From contig NZ_CP158016.1 in NCBI RefSeq assembly GCF_046254905.1, positions 1,426,001-1,490,000 on the forward strand: 64,000 nucleotides of DNA. Direction: 5' to 3'. The translations under genes and the position numbers were made by a program. This DNA is from Pseudaeromonas aegiceratis. GTDB taxonomy: Bacteria; Pseudomonadota; Gammaproteobacteria; Enterobacterales; Aeromonadaceae. The notes under the pieces were generated by a model, which was not told where the DNA came from, did not search any database, and worked only from the letters and a program-made list of their open reading frames with translations. Below, in pieces: positions 46,048 to 56,045 of the stretch. The first letter of the stretch is position 1, and every line of letters starts with the position of its first letter.

Positions 46048-46081
46048 GTGTAACAAAAGTGTCATCTTGCAGACATACAAT
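46048..46081 (+). promoter_or_regulatory. Pho box and -10 for pstC-pstA-pstB-phoU
   Basis: GTGTAACAAAA (46048-46058) and GTGTCATCTTG (46059-46069), then 6 bases, then TACAAT (46076-46081). The pstC start is about 30 bases further on. Confidence 0.8.
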
Positions 46082-46112
46082 GCGCCGGTATTCAGTACAT
46101 TCGAGGTTTTCG

Positions 46113-48350
46113 ATGTCCAGCCAAACCCAAAACCTGACCATGTCCGGGAGCGCCAGGCGGCGTATCAAGGACAAGTTGGCCAGCGTTGGCGTCACCACCG
46201 GGGGTATCCTGGTGCTGGTGGCCTTGCTGCTTATCTTCTTCTACCTGCTCTACGTGGTGAAGCCCGTGTTCGAGAGCGCCAAGGTAGAACCTGTCAGCCA
46301 GTTCTCCCTGACGCTGTCCGGTGATCCCGTGCTCCTGGGCATGGACGATCAGCAGGACATCGGCTACCGCTTCAGCCGGCAGGGGGGGATGGATTTCTTC
46401 TCCATCAAGGCCGAATCCGGATATCCCGTGGGCCAGGTCATCCTGCACCAGCAGCTGGATGAGCCGGTGACCAGCGTCAGCGTCACCGCCGCCGGCACCC
46501 CCATGGTGGTGTTTGGCCTGGATAACGGCACCGCTCGGGTGGTGCAGCCGGGCTTTCTCATCACCTATCCCAACGACAAGCGCACCACCCAAGCCGTGGT
46601 GAAGTCGCCCTTGGGGGGGGAGCCCTTGGTGCTGGACGAGCAGGGCCGTGCCATCACGGGTCTGGCGTTTGAGGCCAAGAGCGACAAGCGGGTGTTTGCG
46701 GTGCAGACCGCCGACAACCAGCTGGCCCTGGTGGCCCAGGAAGGGGAGGAGAACTTCCTCTCCGGCGAGGTGGAGTGGCAGACCAACCACTACGCCATGC
46801 CGGCCATGAACGGCCACATCGATCAGCTGCTGCTGACCCCGGATCTGCGCTACCTGCTGGTGCGCGGTGGCAACATGCTGTCCGTCTACGACATCAGCGA
46901 TCTGAGCGAGGTGCGTCTGCGCAGCGCCATCGAGGTGAACGAGCCGGGCAGCAAGGTCACCGGCATCAGCCTGCTGAGCGGCGCCTCCTCCATCATGGTG
47001 ACCAACGACAACGGCGTCATCTCCCAGTGGTTCGAGGTGGTGCGCAACGGTCAGCGGGAGTTCACCCGCATCCGTGACTTCCAGGCCGAGGGCAGCGTGC
47101 GCCTGCTGGCCGCCGAGCACAGCCGCAAGGGCTTCGTCACCCTGTCCGGCGATCATCAGCTTGGCCTGTTCCACGCCACCGGCGAAACCCGGCTGCTGAG
47201 CCAGTCCCTGGGGGATGTCTCCGTGACCTCCCTGGCCCTGGCGCCGCGCAACAACGGCCTGCTGGTGGAGCGTCAGGGTGGCTTCGACTACTACAGGGTG
47301 AAGAACAATCACCCCGAGGTGACCTGGAGCGCCCTCTGGTCCAAGGTGTGGTATGAAGGCTATCCCGAGCCCCAGTTTGTCTGGCAGTCCACCTCCGCCT
47401 CAGATGACTTCGAAGGCAAGTTCAGCCTGGTGCCCCTGGCCTTCGGTACCCTCAAGGCCGCCGCCTACGCCATGCTGTTTGCCGTGCCCATCGCCCTGGC
47501 GGGTGCCATCTTCGCCGGTTACTTCATGTCCGCCGGCATGCGCAAGGTGGTGAAGCCCACGGTGGAGATCATGGCGGCCCTGCCCACCGTGATCCTGGGC
47601 TTTCTGGCCGGTCTGTGGCTGGCCCCCTTCATCGAGCAGCACCTGCCGGGGGTGGCCCTGTGTCTCATACTGCTGCCCCTGTCCATGCTGGTGGCGGCCT
47701 TCGCTTGGCACCAACTGCCGCGCAAGATCAAGGAGCGGGTGCCCGATGGCTGGCAGGCGCTGATCCTGGTGCCCGTGGTGGTGCTGGTGGGTTATCTGTG
47801 CTTTACCTTCAGCCCGCTGCTGGAAGACTGGTTCTTCGGTGGCAACGCCCGAGGCTTCATCACCCATGATCTGGGCATCCGCTTCGACCAGCGTAATTCC
47901 CTGGTGGTAGGCATCGCCATGGGCTTTGCGGTGATCCCCACCATCTTCTCCATCGCCGAAGACGCCGTCTTCTCGGTGCCCAGCCACCTGACCCAGGGGT
48001 CGCTGGCCCTGGGGGCCACCCCCTGGCAGACCCTGAGCCGGGTGGTGATCCTCACCGCCAGTCCCGGGATCTTCTCGGCGGTGATGATGGGCCTGGGCCG
48101 CGCCGTGGGCGAGACCATGATAGTGCTGATGGCCACCGGCAATACCCCTGTGATGGATTTCAGCATCTTCGAAGGCCTGCGGACCCTGTCGGCCAACATC
48201 GCCGTGGAAATGCCGGAGTCGGAGGTGGGCAGCTCCCACTACCGCATCCTGTTCCTGGCGGCCTTCGTGCTCTTTATCTTCACCTTTATCTTCAACAGCG
48301 TGGCGGAATTTGTCCGGCAGCGGCTGCGTGATAAATACAGCTCCATGTAA
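46113..48350 (+). CDS. pstC: Phosphate ABC transporter permease PstC, long form
   Basis: 745 aa from the ATG at 46113 (GAGG upstream); earlier in-frame codons fall within the promoter. E. coli PstC has about 319 aa. Here one membrane segment (about 28-52) is followed by a roughly 380-residue soluble region with repeats rich in beta structure (about 55-435), then the usual permease helices (about 450-740) with the ABC loop VPSHLTQGSLALGATPWQTL. It imports phosphate with PstA and PstB. The large periplasmic insertion is a known feature of Vibrio/Shewanella/Aeromonas-type PstC. Confidence 0.9.
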   Translation: MSSQTQNLTMSGSARRRIKDKLASVGVTTGGILVLVALLLIFFYLLYVVKPVFESAKVEPVSQFSLTLSGDPVLLGMDDQQDIGYRFSRQGGMDFFSIKAESGYPVGQVILHQQLDEPVTSVSVTAAGTPMVVFGLDNGTARVVQPGFLITYPNDKRTTQAVVKSPLGGEPLVLDEQGRAITGLAFEAKSDKRVFAVQTADNQLALVAQEGEENFLSGEVEWQTNHYAMPAMNGHIDQLLLTPDLRYLLVRGGNMLSVYDISDLSEVRLRSAIEVNEPGSKVTGISLLSGASSIMVTNDNGVISQWFEVVRNGQREFTRIRDFQAEGSVRLLAAEHSRKGFVTLSGDHQLGLFHATGETRLLSQSLGDVSVTSLALAPRNNGLLVERQGGFDYYRVKNNHPEVTWSALWSKVWYEGYPEPQFVWQSTSASDDFEGKFSLVPLAFGTLKAAAYAMLFAVPIALAGAIFAGYFMSAGMRKVVKPTVEIMAALPTVILGFLAGLWLAPFIEQHLPGVALCLILLPLSMLVAAFAWHQLPRKIKERVPDGWQALILVPVVVLVGYLCFTFSPLLEDWFFGGNARGFITHDLGIRFDQRNSLVVGIAMGFAVIPTIFSIAEDAVFSVPSHLTQGSLALGATPWQTLSRVVILTASPGIFSAVMMGLGRAVGETMIVLMATGNTPVMDFSIFEGLRTLSANIAVEMPESEVGSSHYRILFLAAFVLFIFTFIFNSVAEFVRQRLRDKYSSM

Positions 48351-48373
48351 GGCGAGCAGAGGAATTCGGCAAG

Positions 48374-50020
48374 ATGAAAAAATGGATCAACTCCGGCTCC
48401 CCCTGGATCTGGCTTACCGGCGGTGCCGTGAGCCTGAGCCTGGTGGCGGTCGTCGGCCTCCTGGTGCTGATCGGTTGGCGTGGCCTGGTCTACTTCTGGC
48501 CCCACACCATCTACCAATGGCAACTGGATGAGAACGGGCAGCAGAGCCTGCTCATCGGTGAACTCAACGACAGCGAACCCGTGCCCACCGCCCGGCTGGA
48601 GGCCGCCGGCCGCCAGTTCCCGGAAGGGACGCCCGAGGTGCTGGAACGCTACCTGGTGAAGACCGGCAACCGGGAGTTCGTGCCACTGGACTTTCGCTGG
48701 GTGCTGGAGACCGACATCCAGGGGCGTGAGACGCCCAAGGAGCTGGCGGTGATCGAGCGCACCACCAACGGCAACTTCTACGGCACCGTCACCCAGGTGC
48801 TGGAGCAGGGCCAGGTGGTGGCGGGCAACTTGCACGACCAGCTGGAAGCCCGGCTGGCGCGGGTGCAGGATCTCAACGACCGCACCCGGGATCTGCAAAA
48901 GGGCGACATAGGCCGCATCAACTACCAGCTGGAGAAGCTGCGCTTAAAAGAGCGCCGTCTGGAGCTAGACGGCGCCCTGACCGAGGCGGCCAAGCAGGAG
49001 CTGGCTCAGGCGCGTCAGGCCCTGAATGACGAATACCATGTCCACGAGAAGGAGCTGTTCGATCTGCGGGCCCAGGCCGAGCGGGATACCCTGGTGGTGA
49101 AGGACATGCGCGGCGTCGAGGTGTCGATCCCCATGTCCCAGGTGCTGGATGTGGCCTGGCCCAACGACATGAACCTGCTGCAGAAGATCGGCCACTGGTT
49201 CCATCAGATCGGCAAGTTCGTCAGCGACGATCCCCGTGAGGCCAACACCGAAGGCGGCGTGTTCCCGGCCATCTTCGGTACCGTGTTCATGGTGCTCTTG
49301 ATGACCGTCATCGTCACCCCGCTGGGGGTGGTGGCCGCCGTCTACCTGCACGAGTATGCCGGCAAGAACGCCCTGACTAAGATCATCCGCATTGCGGTGA
49401 TCAACCTGGCGGGGGTGCCGTCCATCGTGTACGGCGTGTTCGGTCTGGGCTTCTTCGTCTACGTGCTGGGGGGCAGCATCGACAAGCTGTTCTACCCCGA
49501 GGCGTTGCCCAGCCCCACCTTCGGCTCGCCCGGGGTGATCTGGTCGGCCCTGACCCTGGCCATCCTGACCCTGCCGGTGGTGATCGTCTCCACCGAAGAA
49601 GGTCTGGCCCGCATCCCCAGCGCCGTGCGCCATGGCTCACTGGCCCTGGGGGCCACCAAGGCCGAGACCCTGTGGCGCATCGTGCTGCCCATGGCCAGCC
49701 CCGCCATCATGACGGGTCTCATCCTGGCCATCGCCCGGGCGGCCGGTGAGGTGGCGCCCCTGATGCTGGTGGGGGCGGTGAAGCTGGCGCCCACCCTGCC
49801 GGTGGATGGCAACTTCCCCTATTTCCATGTGGAGCGCAAGTTCATGCACCTGGGCTTCCATATTTTCGACGTGGGCTTCCAGAGCCCCAACGTGGAGGCG
49901 GCGCGTCCCCTGGTGTACGCCACCTCCTTCTTGCTGGTGACCGTCATCGTGGGGCTGAACCTCACCGCCATCAGCATCCGTAACCATCTGCGCGAGAAAT
50001 ACCGGGCGCTGGATAACTGA
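48374..50020 (+). CDS. pstA: Phosphate ABC transporter permease PstA, long form
   Basis: 548 aa (E. coli PstA about 296). An N-terminal membrane segment (about 14-36) is followed by a 250-residue soluble insert, including a charged coiled-coil stretch (about 150-240; LARVQDLNDRTRDLQKGD and ARQALNDEYHVHEKEL). The permease core then begins near residue 300, with the ABC-coupling loop IPSAVRHGSLALGATKAETL. It pairs with the long PstC, and both large inserts probably meet in the periplasm (inference). It starts 23 bases after pstC. Confidence 0.9.
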   Translation: MKKWINSGSPWIWLTGGAVSLSLVAVVGLLVLIGWRGLVYFWPHTIYQWQLDENGQQSLLIGELNDSEPVPTARLEAAGRQFPEGTPEVLERYLVKTGNREFVPLDFRWVLETDIQGRETPKELAVIERTTNGNFYGTVTQVLEQGQVVAGNLHDQLEARLARVQDLNDRTRDLQKGDIGRINYQLEKLRLKERRLELDGALTEAAKQELAQARQALNDEYHVHEKELFDLRAQAERDTLVVKDMRGVEVSIPMSQVLDVAWPNDMNLLQKIGHWFHQIGKFVSDDPREANTEGGVFPAIFGTVFMVLLMTVIVTPLGVVAAVYLHEYAGKNALTKIIRIAVINLAGVPSIVYGVFGLGFFVYVLGGSIDKLFYPEALPSPTFGSPGVIWSALTLAILTLPVVIVSTEEGLARIPSAVRHGSLALGATKAETLWRIVLPMASPAIMTGLILAIARAAGEVAPLMLVGAVKLAPTLPVDGNFPYFHVERKFMHLGFHIFDVGFQSPNVEAARPLVYATSFLLVTVIVGLNLTAISIRNHLREKYRALDN

Positions 50021-50047
50021 TCCGCCGTCTTTTGAATTGAGGAAACT

Positions 50048-50866
50048 ATGATTAACGTTACCCCGACTGGCAGCACGAACGACACCCTGGATCTCGGCAA
50101 TCTGGCACCGGAACGCACCGCCCTGGAGGTCAAGGATCTCAACCTGTTCTACGGCACCAAGCAGGCGCTGTTCAACATCAACATGAAGATCCCCAAGGGG
50201 CAGGTGACCGCCTTCATCGGCCCGTCCGGCTGCGGTAAGTCCACCCTGCTGCGCTGCATCAACCGCATGAACGACCTGGTGGAGGTGTGCCGCATCGACG
50301 GTCAGATCTGCCTGCACGGCCAGAACATCTACGACAAGAGCGTGGACGTGGCGGCCCTGCGGCGCCGGGTGGGCATGGTGTTTCAGCGTCCCAATCCCTT
50401 CCCCAAGTCCATCTACGAGAACGTGGTCTACGGCCTGCGTCTGCAAGGGATCGGTGATCGCCGGGTGCTGGATGAGGCGGTGGAGCGCTCCTTGCGCGGT
50501 GCCGCCCTGTGGGAGGAGGTAAAGGACCGGCTGCACGAGAACGCCTTCGGCCTGTCCGGTGGTCAGCAGCAGCGTCTGGTGATCGCCCGGGCCATCGCCA
50601 TCGAGCCGGAGGTGCTGTTGCTGGACGAGCCCACCTCGGCCCTGGACCCCATCTCCACCCTGACCATCGAGGAGCTCATCAACGAGCTCAAGAGTAAGTA
50701 CACTGTGGTTATCGTCACCCACAACATGCAGCAGGCGGCCCGGGTGTCGGATCAGACCGCCTTCATGTACATGGGGGAGATGATCGAGTACGCCGATACC
50801 AACACCATCTTCACCAAGCCGAAGATGAAGAAGACCGAAGATTACATCACCGGCCGTTACGGTTAA
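50048..50866 (+). CDS. pstB: Phosphate ABC transporter ATP-binding protein PstB
   Basis: 272 aa. Walker A GPSGCGKS (58-65), Q-loop FQRPNPFPKSIYENV, signature LSGGQQQRLVIARA, Walker B LLLDEPTSALDPIST and the switch His in VTHNMQQA. FQRPNPFPKS is diagnostic of PstB. It powers the PstCA permease on the cytoplasmic face. Confidence 0.97.
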   Translation: MINVTPTGSTNDTLDLGNLAPERTALEVKDLNLFYGTKQALFNINMKIPKGQVTAFIGPSGCGKSTLLRCINRMNDLVEVCRIDGQICLHGQNIYDKSVDVAALRRRVGMVFQRPNPFPKSIYENVVYGLRLQGIGDRRVLDEAVERSLRGAALWEEVKDRLHENAFGLSGGQQQRLVIARAIAIEPEVLLLDEPTSALDPISTLTIEELINELKSKYTVVIVTHNMQQAARVSDQTAFMYMGEMIEYADTNTIFTKPKMKKTEDYITGRYG

Positions 50867-50890
50867 GCCAGGCCCACGAGGATTTGATGA

Positions 50891-51589
50891 ATGGATAATA
50901 TGAATCTGAACAAGCACATCTCCGGCCAGTTCAACACCGAGCTTGAGGCGGTGCGCAACAATGTGCTGGCCATGGGCGGCCTGGTGGAACAGCAGCTGGG
51001 GGATGCCCTGACCGCCCTGCACCAGCAGGATCAGGACCTGGCCCGCAAGGTGGTGGAGACCGACCTGGAGGTCAACGGCATGGAGGTGACCATCGATGAG
51101 GAGTGCACCCGCATCATCGCCAAGCGCCAGCCGGCGGCCTCGGACCTGCGTCTGATCCTGATGATCTCCAAGACGGTGACGGATCTGGAGCGCATGGGGG
51201 ATGTGGCGGAGCGGCTGGTGCGCATGGTGCTGAACAACACCAACCGCCCGCAGCCCCTGCTGGTCTCCCTGGAGAGCATGGGCCGCCAGTGCATCAAGAT
51301 GCTGCACGACGCCCTGGACGCCTTCGCCCGTATGGACGTGGAGGCAGCGGTGCAGCTCTACCACGACGACGACAAGATCGACCAGCTCTACGAGGGCATC
51401 ATCCGTCAGCTGATGACCTACATGATGGAAGATCCCCGCACCATTCCCCAGGTGATGGAGGTGCTGTGGGCCGCCCGGGCGCTGGAGCGCATCGGCGACC
51501 GCTGCCAGCACATCAGCGACTACATCATCTACTGCGTCAAGGGCAAGGACGTGCGCCACACCAAGGTGTCCGATCCCAACGCCATCTAG
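50891..51589 (+). CDS. phoU: Phosphate signalling protein PhoU
   Basis: 232 aa, two repeated three-helix bundles, each with a metal-binding motif of the E-x-x-x-D-x-x-x-D type (LERMGDVAERL and LERIGDRCQHI). PhoU links Pst transport to PhoR and shuts the Pho response down in high phosphate. It is last in the pstC-pstA-pstB-phoU operon and is followed by a terminator. Confidence 0.96.
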   Translation: MDNMNLNKHISGQFNTELEAVRNNVLAMGGLVEQQLGDALTALHQQDQDLARKVVETDLEVNGMEVTIDEECTRIIAKRQPAASDLRLILMISKTVTDLERMGDVAERLVRMVLNNTNRPQPLLVSLESMGRQCIKMLHDALDAFARMDVEAAVQLYHDDDKIDQLYEGIIRQLMTYMMEDPRTIPQVMEVLWAARALERIGDRCQHISDYIIYCVKGKDVRHTKVSDPNAI

Positions 51590-51616
51590 GCGTCCCCACG
51601 CTTGGCATGACCCCGG

Positions 51617-51642
51617 GGGGAGCTTAGGCTCCCCTCGTTTTT
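51617..51642 (+). terminator. Terminator after phoU
   Basis: Stem GGGGAGC (51617-51623) with GCTCCCC (51628-51634), loop TTAG, then TCGTTTTT. Confidence 0.78.
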
Positions 51643-51679
51643 ATGTTCCCGGACAGGGTGTGTGGTTAAAAAATAACCG

Positions 51680-51708
51680 TCGCCAACATTTTCTTCACAA
51701 GCTATAAT
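51680..51708 (+). promoter_or_regulatory. Promoter for ygiQ
   Basis: TCGCCA (51680-51685), a 17-base spacer and TATAAT (51703-51708), 34 bases before the ygiQ start. Confidence 0.65.
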
Positions 51709-51741
51709 CCGCGACCGTTTTTGCCTTCTGAGAGTCCCGCC

Positions 51742-54105
<2,364 letters not shown>

Positions 54106-54130
54106 CTGCCCGGCAAGCCGCAATGCTCAT

Positions 54131-54159
54131 CAGTTAAGGCGCCGTTGGTGCCTTAACTG
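54131..54159 (+). other. Hairpin downstream of ygiQ
   Basis: A 10-bp perfect stem CAGTTAAGGC (54131-54140) with GCCTTAACTG (54150-54159) and a 9-base loop. There is no T-run; it may be an mRNA 3'-end stabiliser. Confidence 0.55.
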
Positions 54160-54322
54160 CGTCAACAACATGGTGTTTGAGGCAAAACCAACCCCACCCT
54201 AGCCCTCTCCTTAAACAAGGGGAGGGAAACATCGTTCCTCCCCCTTACCAAGGGTGTAGTGGTCTAATCATCCCGGACACCATTTTAGGTGGTAAAGTCG
54301 CCACCGTAACCCGAGGTGTTCA

Positions 54323-54631
54323 ATGACAAGACAACGTCGTTCATTTACTGCTGAGTTCAAACTCGAAGCGGCGAGCTTGGTGCTCGAACATGGCTATTCC
54401 GTGCCCGATGCTTCCCGCTCACTCGGTGTCGGTGAAACCGCACTCCGTCGATGGGTTCAACAGCTGCAATCCGAACGGAATGGTTCCACACCGGCCAGCA
54501 AGGCGCTGACGCCAGAGCAGCAAAAAATCCAGGAGCTGGAGGCGCGGATCAACCGACTTGAACGCGAAAAAGCGATCCTAAAAAAGGCTACAGCTCTCTT
54601 GATGGCGGACGATCTCGAACGTACGCGCTGA
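54323..54631 (+). CDS. IS3-family transposase OrfA
   Basis: 102 aa. A helix-turn-helix (FTAEFKLEAASLVLEHGYSV to LGVGETALRRWVQQL) is followed by a leucine-zipper-like segment (IQELEARINRLEREKAILKKA). The slippery heptamer A-AAA-AAG (54580-54586) lies near the end in the canonical X-XXY-YYZ register, so a -1 frameshift would fuse OrfA to OrfB as the active transposase OrfAB. Confidence 0.93.
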   Translation: MTRQRRSFTAEFKLEAASLVLEHGYSVPDASRSLGVGETALRRWVQQLQSERNGSTPASKALTPEQQKIQELEARINRLEREKAILKKATALLMADDLERTR

Positions 54632-55485
54632 TCGAGCGATTAAGAGAGCATGAGTCTACCGAACTGGTCTGTTCTGTGTTTGATATCGCAAGCTCATCTT
54701 TTTATGAGTATTTGGCGCGTAAGGGCCATGTAAATCGTGAACGGCTGCAGCACAGAAGTGAAGTGCGGCGCTTGTTCAAGGAAAGTCGGGGCTCTGCTGG
54801 TAGCCGAACCCTGATGTTGAGGCTGCGTGAGTTGGGACACCAAATTGGTCGATTCAAGGTGCGTAGCCTGATGAAGGAAGCGGGTTTGGTATCGAAGCAG
54901 CCCGGCTCTCATGCCTATAAAGCGGCGCAGTGTGAACGACCGGACATCCCGAATTTATTGGCACGTGAGTTTGCTGTTGCGCAACCAAACCGCGCCTGGT
55001 GCGGTGATATCACCTACGTCTGGGCCGGTGGCCGCTGGTATTACTTGGCGGTGGTACTCGATCTCTGTACTCGGCGGGTGATTGGTTGGGCGCTGTCCGA
55101 TAAGCCGGATGCCGACTTGGCCGTGAAAGCCCTGGATATGGCTTATCAGCAACGAGGCTGTCCGCCGGGAGTGCTGTTTCACAGCGATCAGGGTAGCCAG
55201 TATGCCAGTCGGAAATTTCGGCAACGGCTGTGGCGTTATCGGATAACCCAGAGCATGAGCCGACGAGGCAACTGCTGGGATAACGCCCCCATGGAGCGGG
55301 TATTCAGAAGTTTAAAGACAGAATGGATCCCTGAGACGGGATACCAGAACCTCCAGGAAGCAAAACGGGACATCAGCTGCTACCTGATGGACTACTACAA
55401 CTGGCGGCGACCCCATCAACATAACGATGGGCTCCCGCCAGCAGAAGCCGAAAATCGGCTTAACAGAGTGTCCGGATTTAGTTGA
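54587..55485 (+). CDS. IS3-family transposase OrfB (DDE integrase domain)
   Basis: Made as the downstream part of a -1 frameshift fusion from 54580-54586; the first ATG in this frame is at 54676 and would give 269 aa alone. Contains the HTH_21-like region (SRTLMLRLRELGHQIG), then the DDE catalytic residues: Asp in WCGDITYV, Asp in FHSDQGSQYAS and Glu in NAPMERVFRSLK, with the typical DYYNWRRPHQHNDGLPPAE end. Apparently functional. Confidence 0.92.
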
Positions 55486-55545
55486 CCACTACAGGGGGAG
55501 GTTAGGTGGGGGATGGTTTGCCGCTGGTGCCCATTCATAAGTATC

Positions 55546-55585
55546 CGCTGCTTACACCAGCATTGCGGGTAAGCAGCGCTTTTTC
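55546..55585 (+). terminator. Intrinsic terminator downstream of the IS
   Basis: A 10-bp stem CGCTGCTTAC (55546-55555) with GTAAGCAGCG (55569-55578), then CTTTTTC. Confidence 0.7.
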
Positions 55586-55628
55586 ACTGCTATACCGCCC
55601 TTCACCTGCCTCTCGCAGAGCCAAGACC

Positions 55629-55669
55629 CGGCGCCAGCTTGCTAATAGCCTGGCGCCGTTTGCTTTTTA
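55629..55669 (+). terminator. Second terminator-like hairpin
   Basis: A 9-bp stem CGGCGCCAG (55629-55637) with CTGGCGCCG (55650-55658), then TTTGCTTTTT. Confidence 0.65.
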
Positions 55670-55852
55670 TCCCTGTTGTGCTATCCACTTCATTGTCCAA
55701 ATGACCCCCAAACCGGTACTATCGTCCACCACGGATGTTAAGACAGGTAAGGGATCAGCCTGGGGCAGCTGCAAGCTCGGGGCGGTAGCCTGCCTTCGCA
55801 CAGGCGACTAGTCAGCGGGCAAATCGGATAGTGGGCTGCGTATTCCGCGGCA

Positions 55853-55880
55853 GGATAGGTGGCAAATTTGCCACCTATCC
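55853..55880. repeat. 28-bp perfect palindrome
   Basis: Two 14-base halves (GGATAGGTGGCAAA and its exact complement) with no spacer. No T-run follows. It lies about 100 bases before the first attC-like site. Confidence 0.9.
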
Positions 55881-55951
55881 ACCAAAGCCAGAAACATGGC
55901 ATGCTTTTTGTTGATACAACAACAGGTTGCCAGGGCACAGCCCTTGGCAGA

Positions 55952-56015
55952 ATGGAACTAGGCGGCGCAAGGCCCGTGGATAGATGGCATTTCGCCGCAT
56001 AATAAATTGTTAGAT
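55952..56015 (+). other. attC-like site 0 (left end of array)
   Basis: Left box ATGGAAC (55952-55958) is degenerate; right box GTTAGAT (56009-56015) is good. Inner arms GCGGCGCAA and TTCGCCGC pair with one extra base, as attC arms do. It could instead be a remnant of a lost cassette's site. Confidence 0.5.
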
Positions 56016-56045
56016 GACCGAACATTTATCAAAGATTAGGTAATC

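Larger units (their letters stand above)
45776..46112. promoter_or_regulatory. Divergent Pho-regulated intergenic region (ppk1 / pstC)
   Basis: This 337-base gap holds no credible gene. It carries two divergent PhoB-type promoters, described separately, with 122 bases between the two Pho boxes. The middle part has no other element that I can support. Confidence 0.75.
54255..55493 (+). mobile_element. Intact IS3-family insertion sequence
   Basis: A 1239-bp element with TG...CA ends. The 27-base terminal inverted repeats (54255-54281 and 55467-55493) match at 21 positions: TGTAGTGGTC outside and CCGGACAC inside are identical. The flanking 3-bp direct repeat GGG (54252-54254 and 55494-55496) fits IS3-family target duplication, though G-runs make its exact edge uncertain. 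orfA and orfB overlap in the -1 frame with a slippery A6G. Both reading frames look intact. Confidence 0.93.
54185..55519. repeat. Short palindromic (MITE/REP-like) repeat split by an IS
   Basis: The left piece 54185-54254 and the right piece 55497-55519 join into one imperfect palindrome of about 90 bases when the IS and one copy of its GGG target duplication are removed. The outer arms (AAACCA...CCCC...CCTA...CC at left, GG...TAGG...GGGG...TGGTTT at right) are inverted copies, and inner arms CTCTCCTT/AAGGGGAG repeat the theme. Such C/G-run palindromes are dispersed intergenic repeats in many proteobacteria. Confidence 0.6.
55520..56008. other. Gene-free stretch with terminators and a palindrome
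   Basis: No credible gene. The in-frame stretch 55506-55811 has no family resemblance, no ribosome-binding site and crosses two hairpins. Present are two terminator-like hairpins (55546-55585 and 55629-55670), a 28-bp perfect palindrome (55853-55880) and an attC-like site at the right end. The first terminator may be the original end of the ygiQ transcript, before the repeat and IS entered. Confidence 0.6.

Noticed and set aside
55506..55811. 101-codon open frame between the IS and the cassette array
   Set aside because: No ribosome-binding site, no family-like composition, and it spans two terminator-like hairpins. Treated as non-coding.
54106..56045. Search for an integron integrase gene next to the array
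   Set aside because: No frame on either strand has tyrosine recombinase motifs or a plausible length. Only the IS3 transposase is present.
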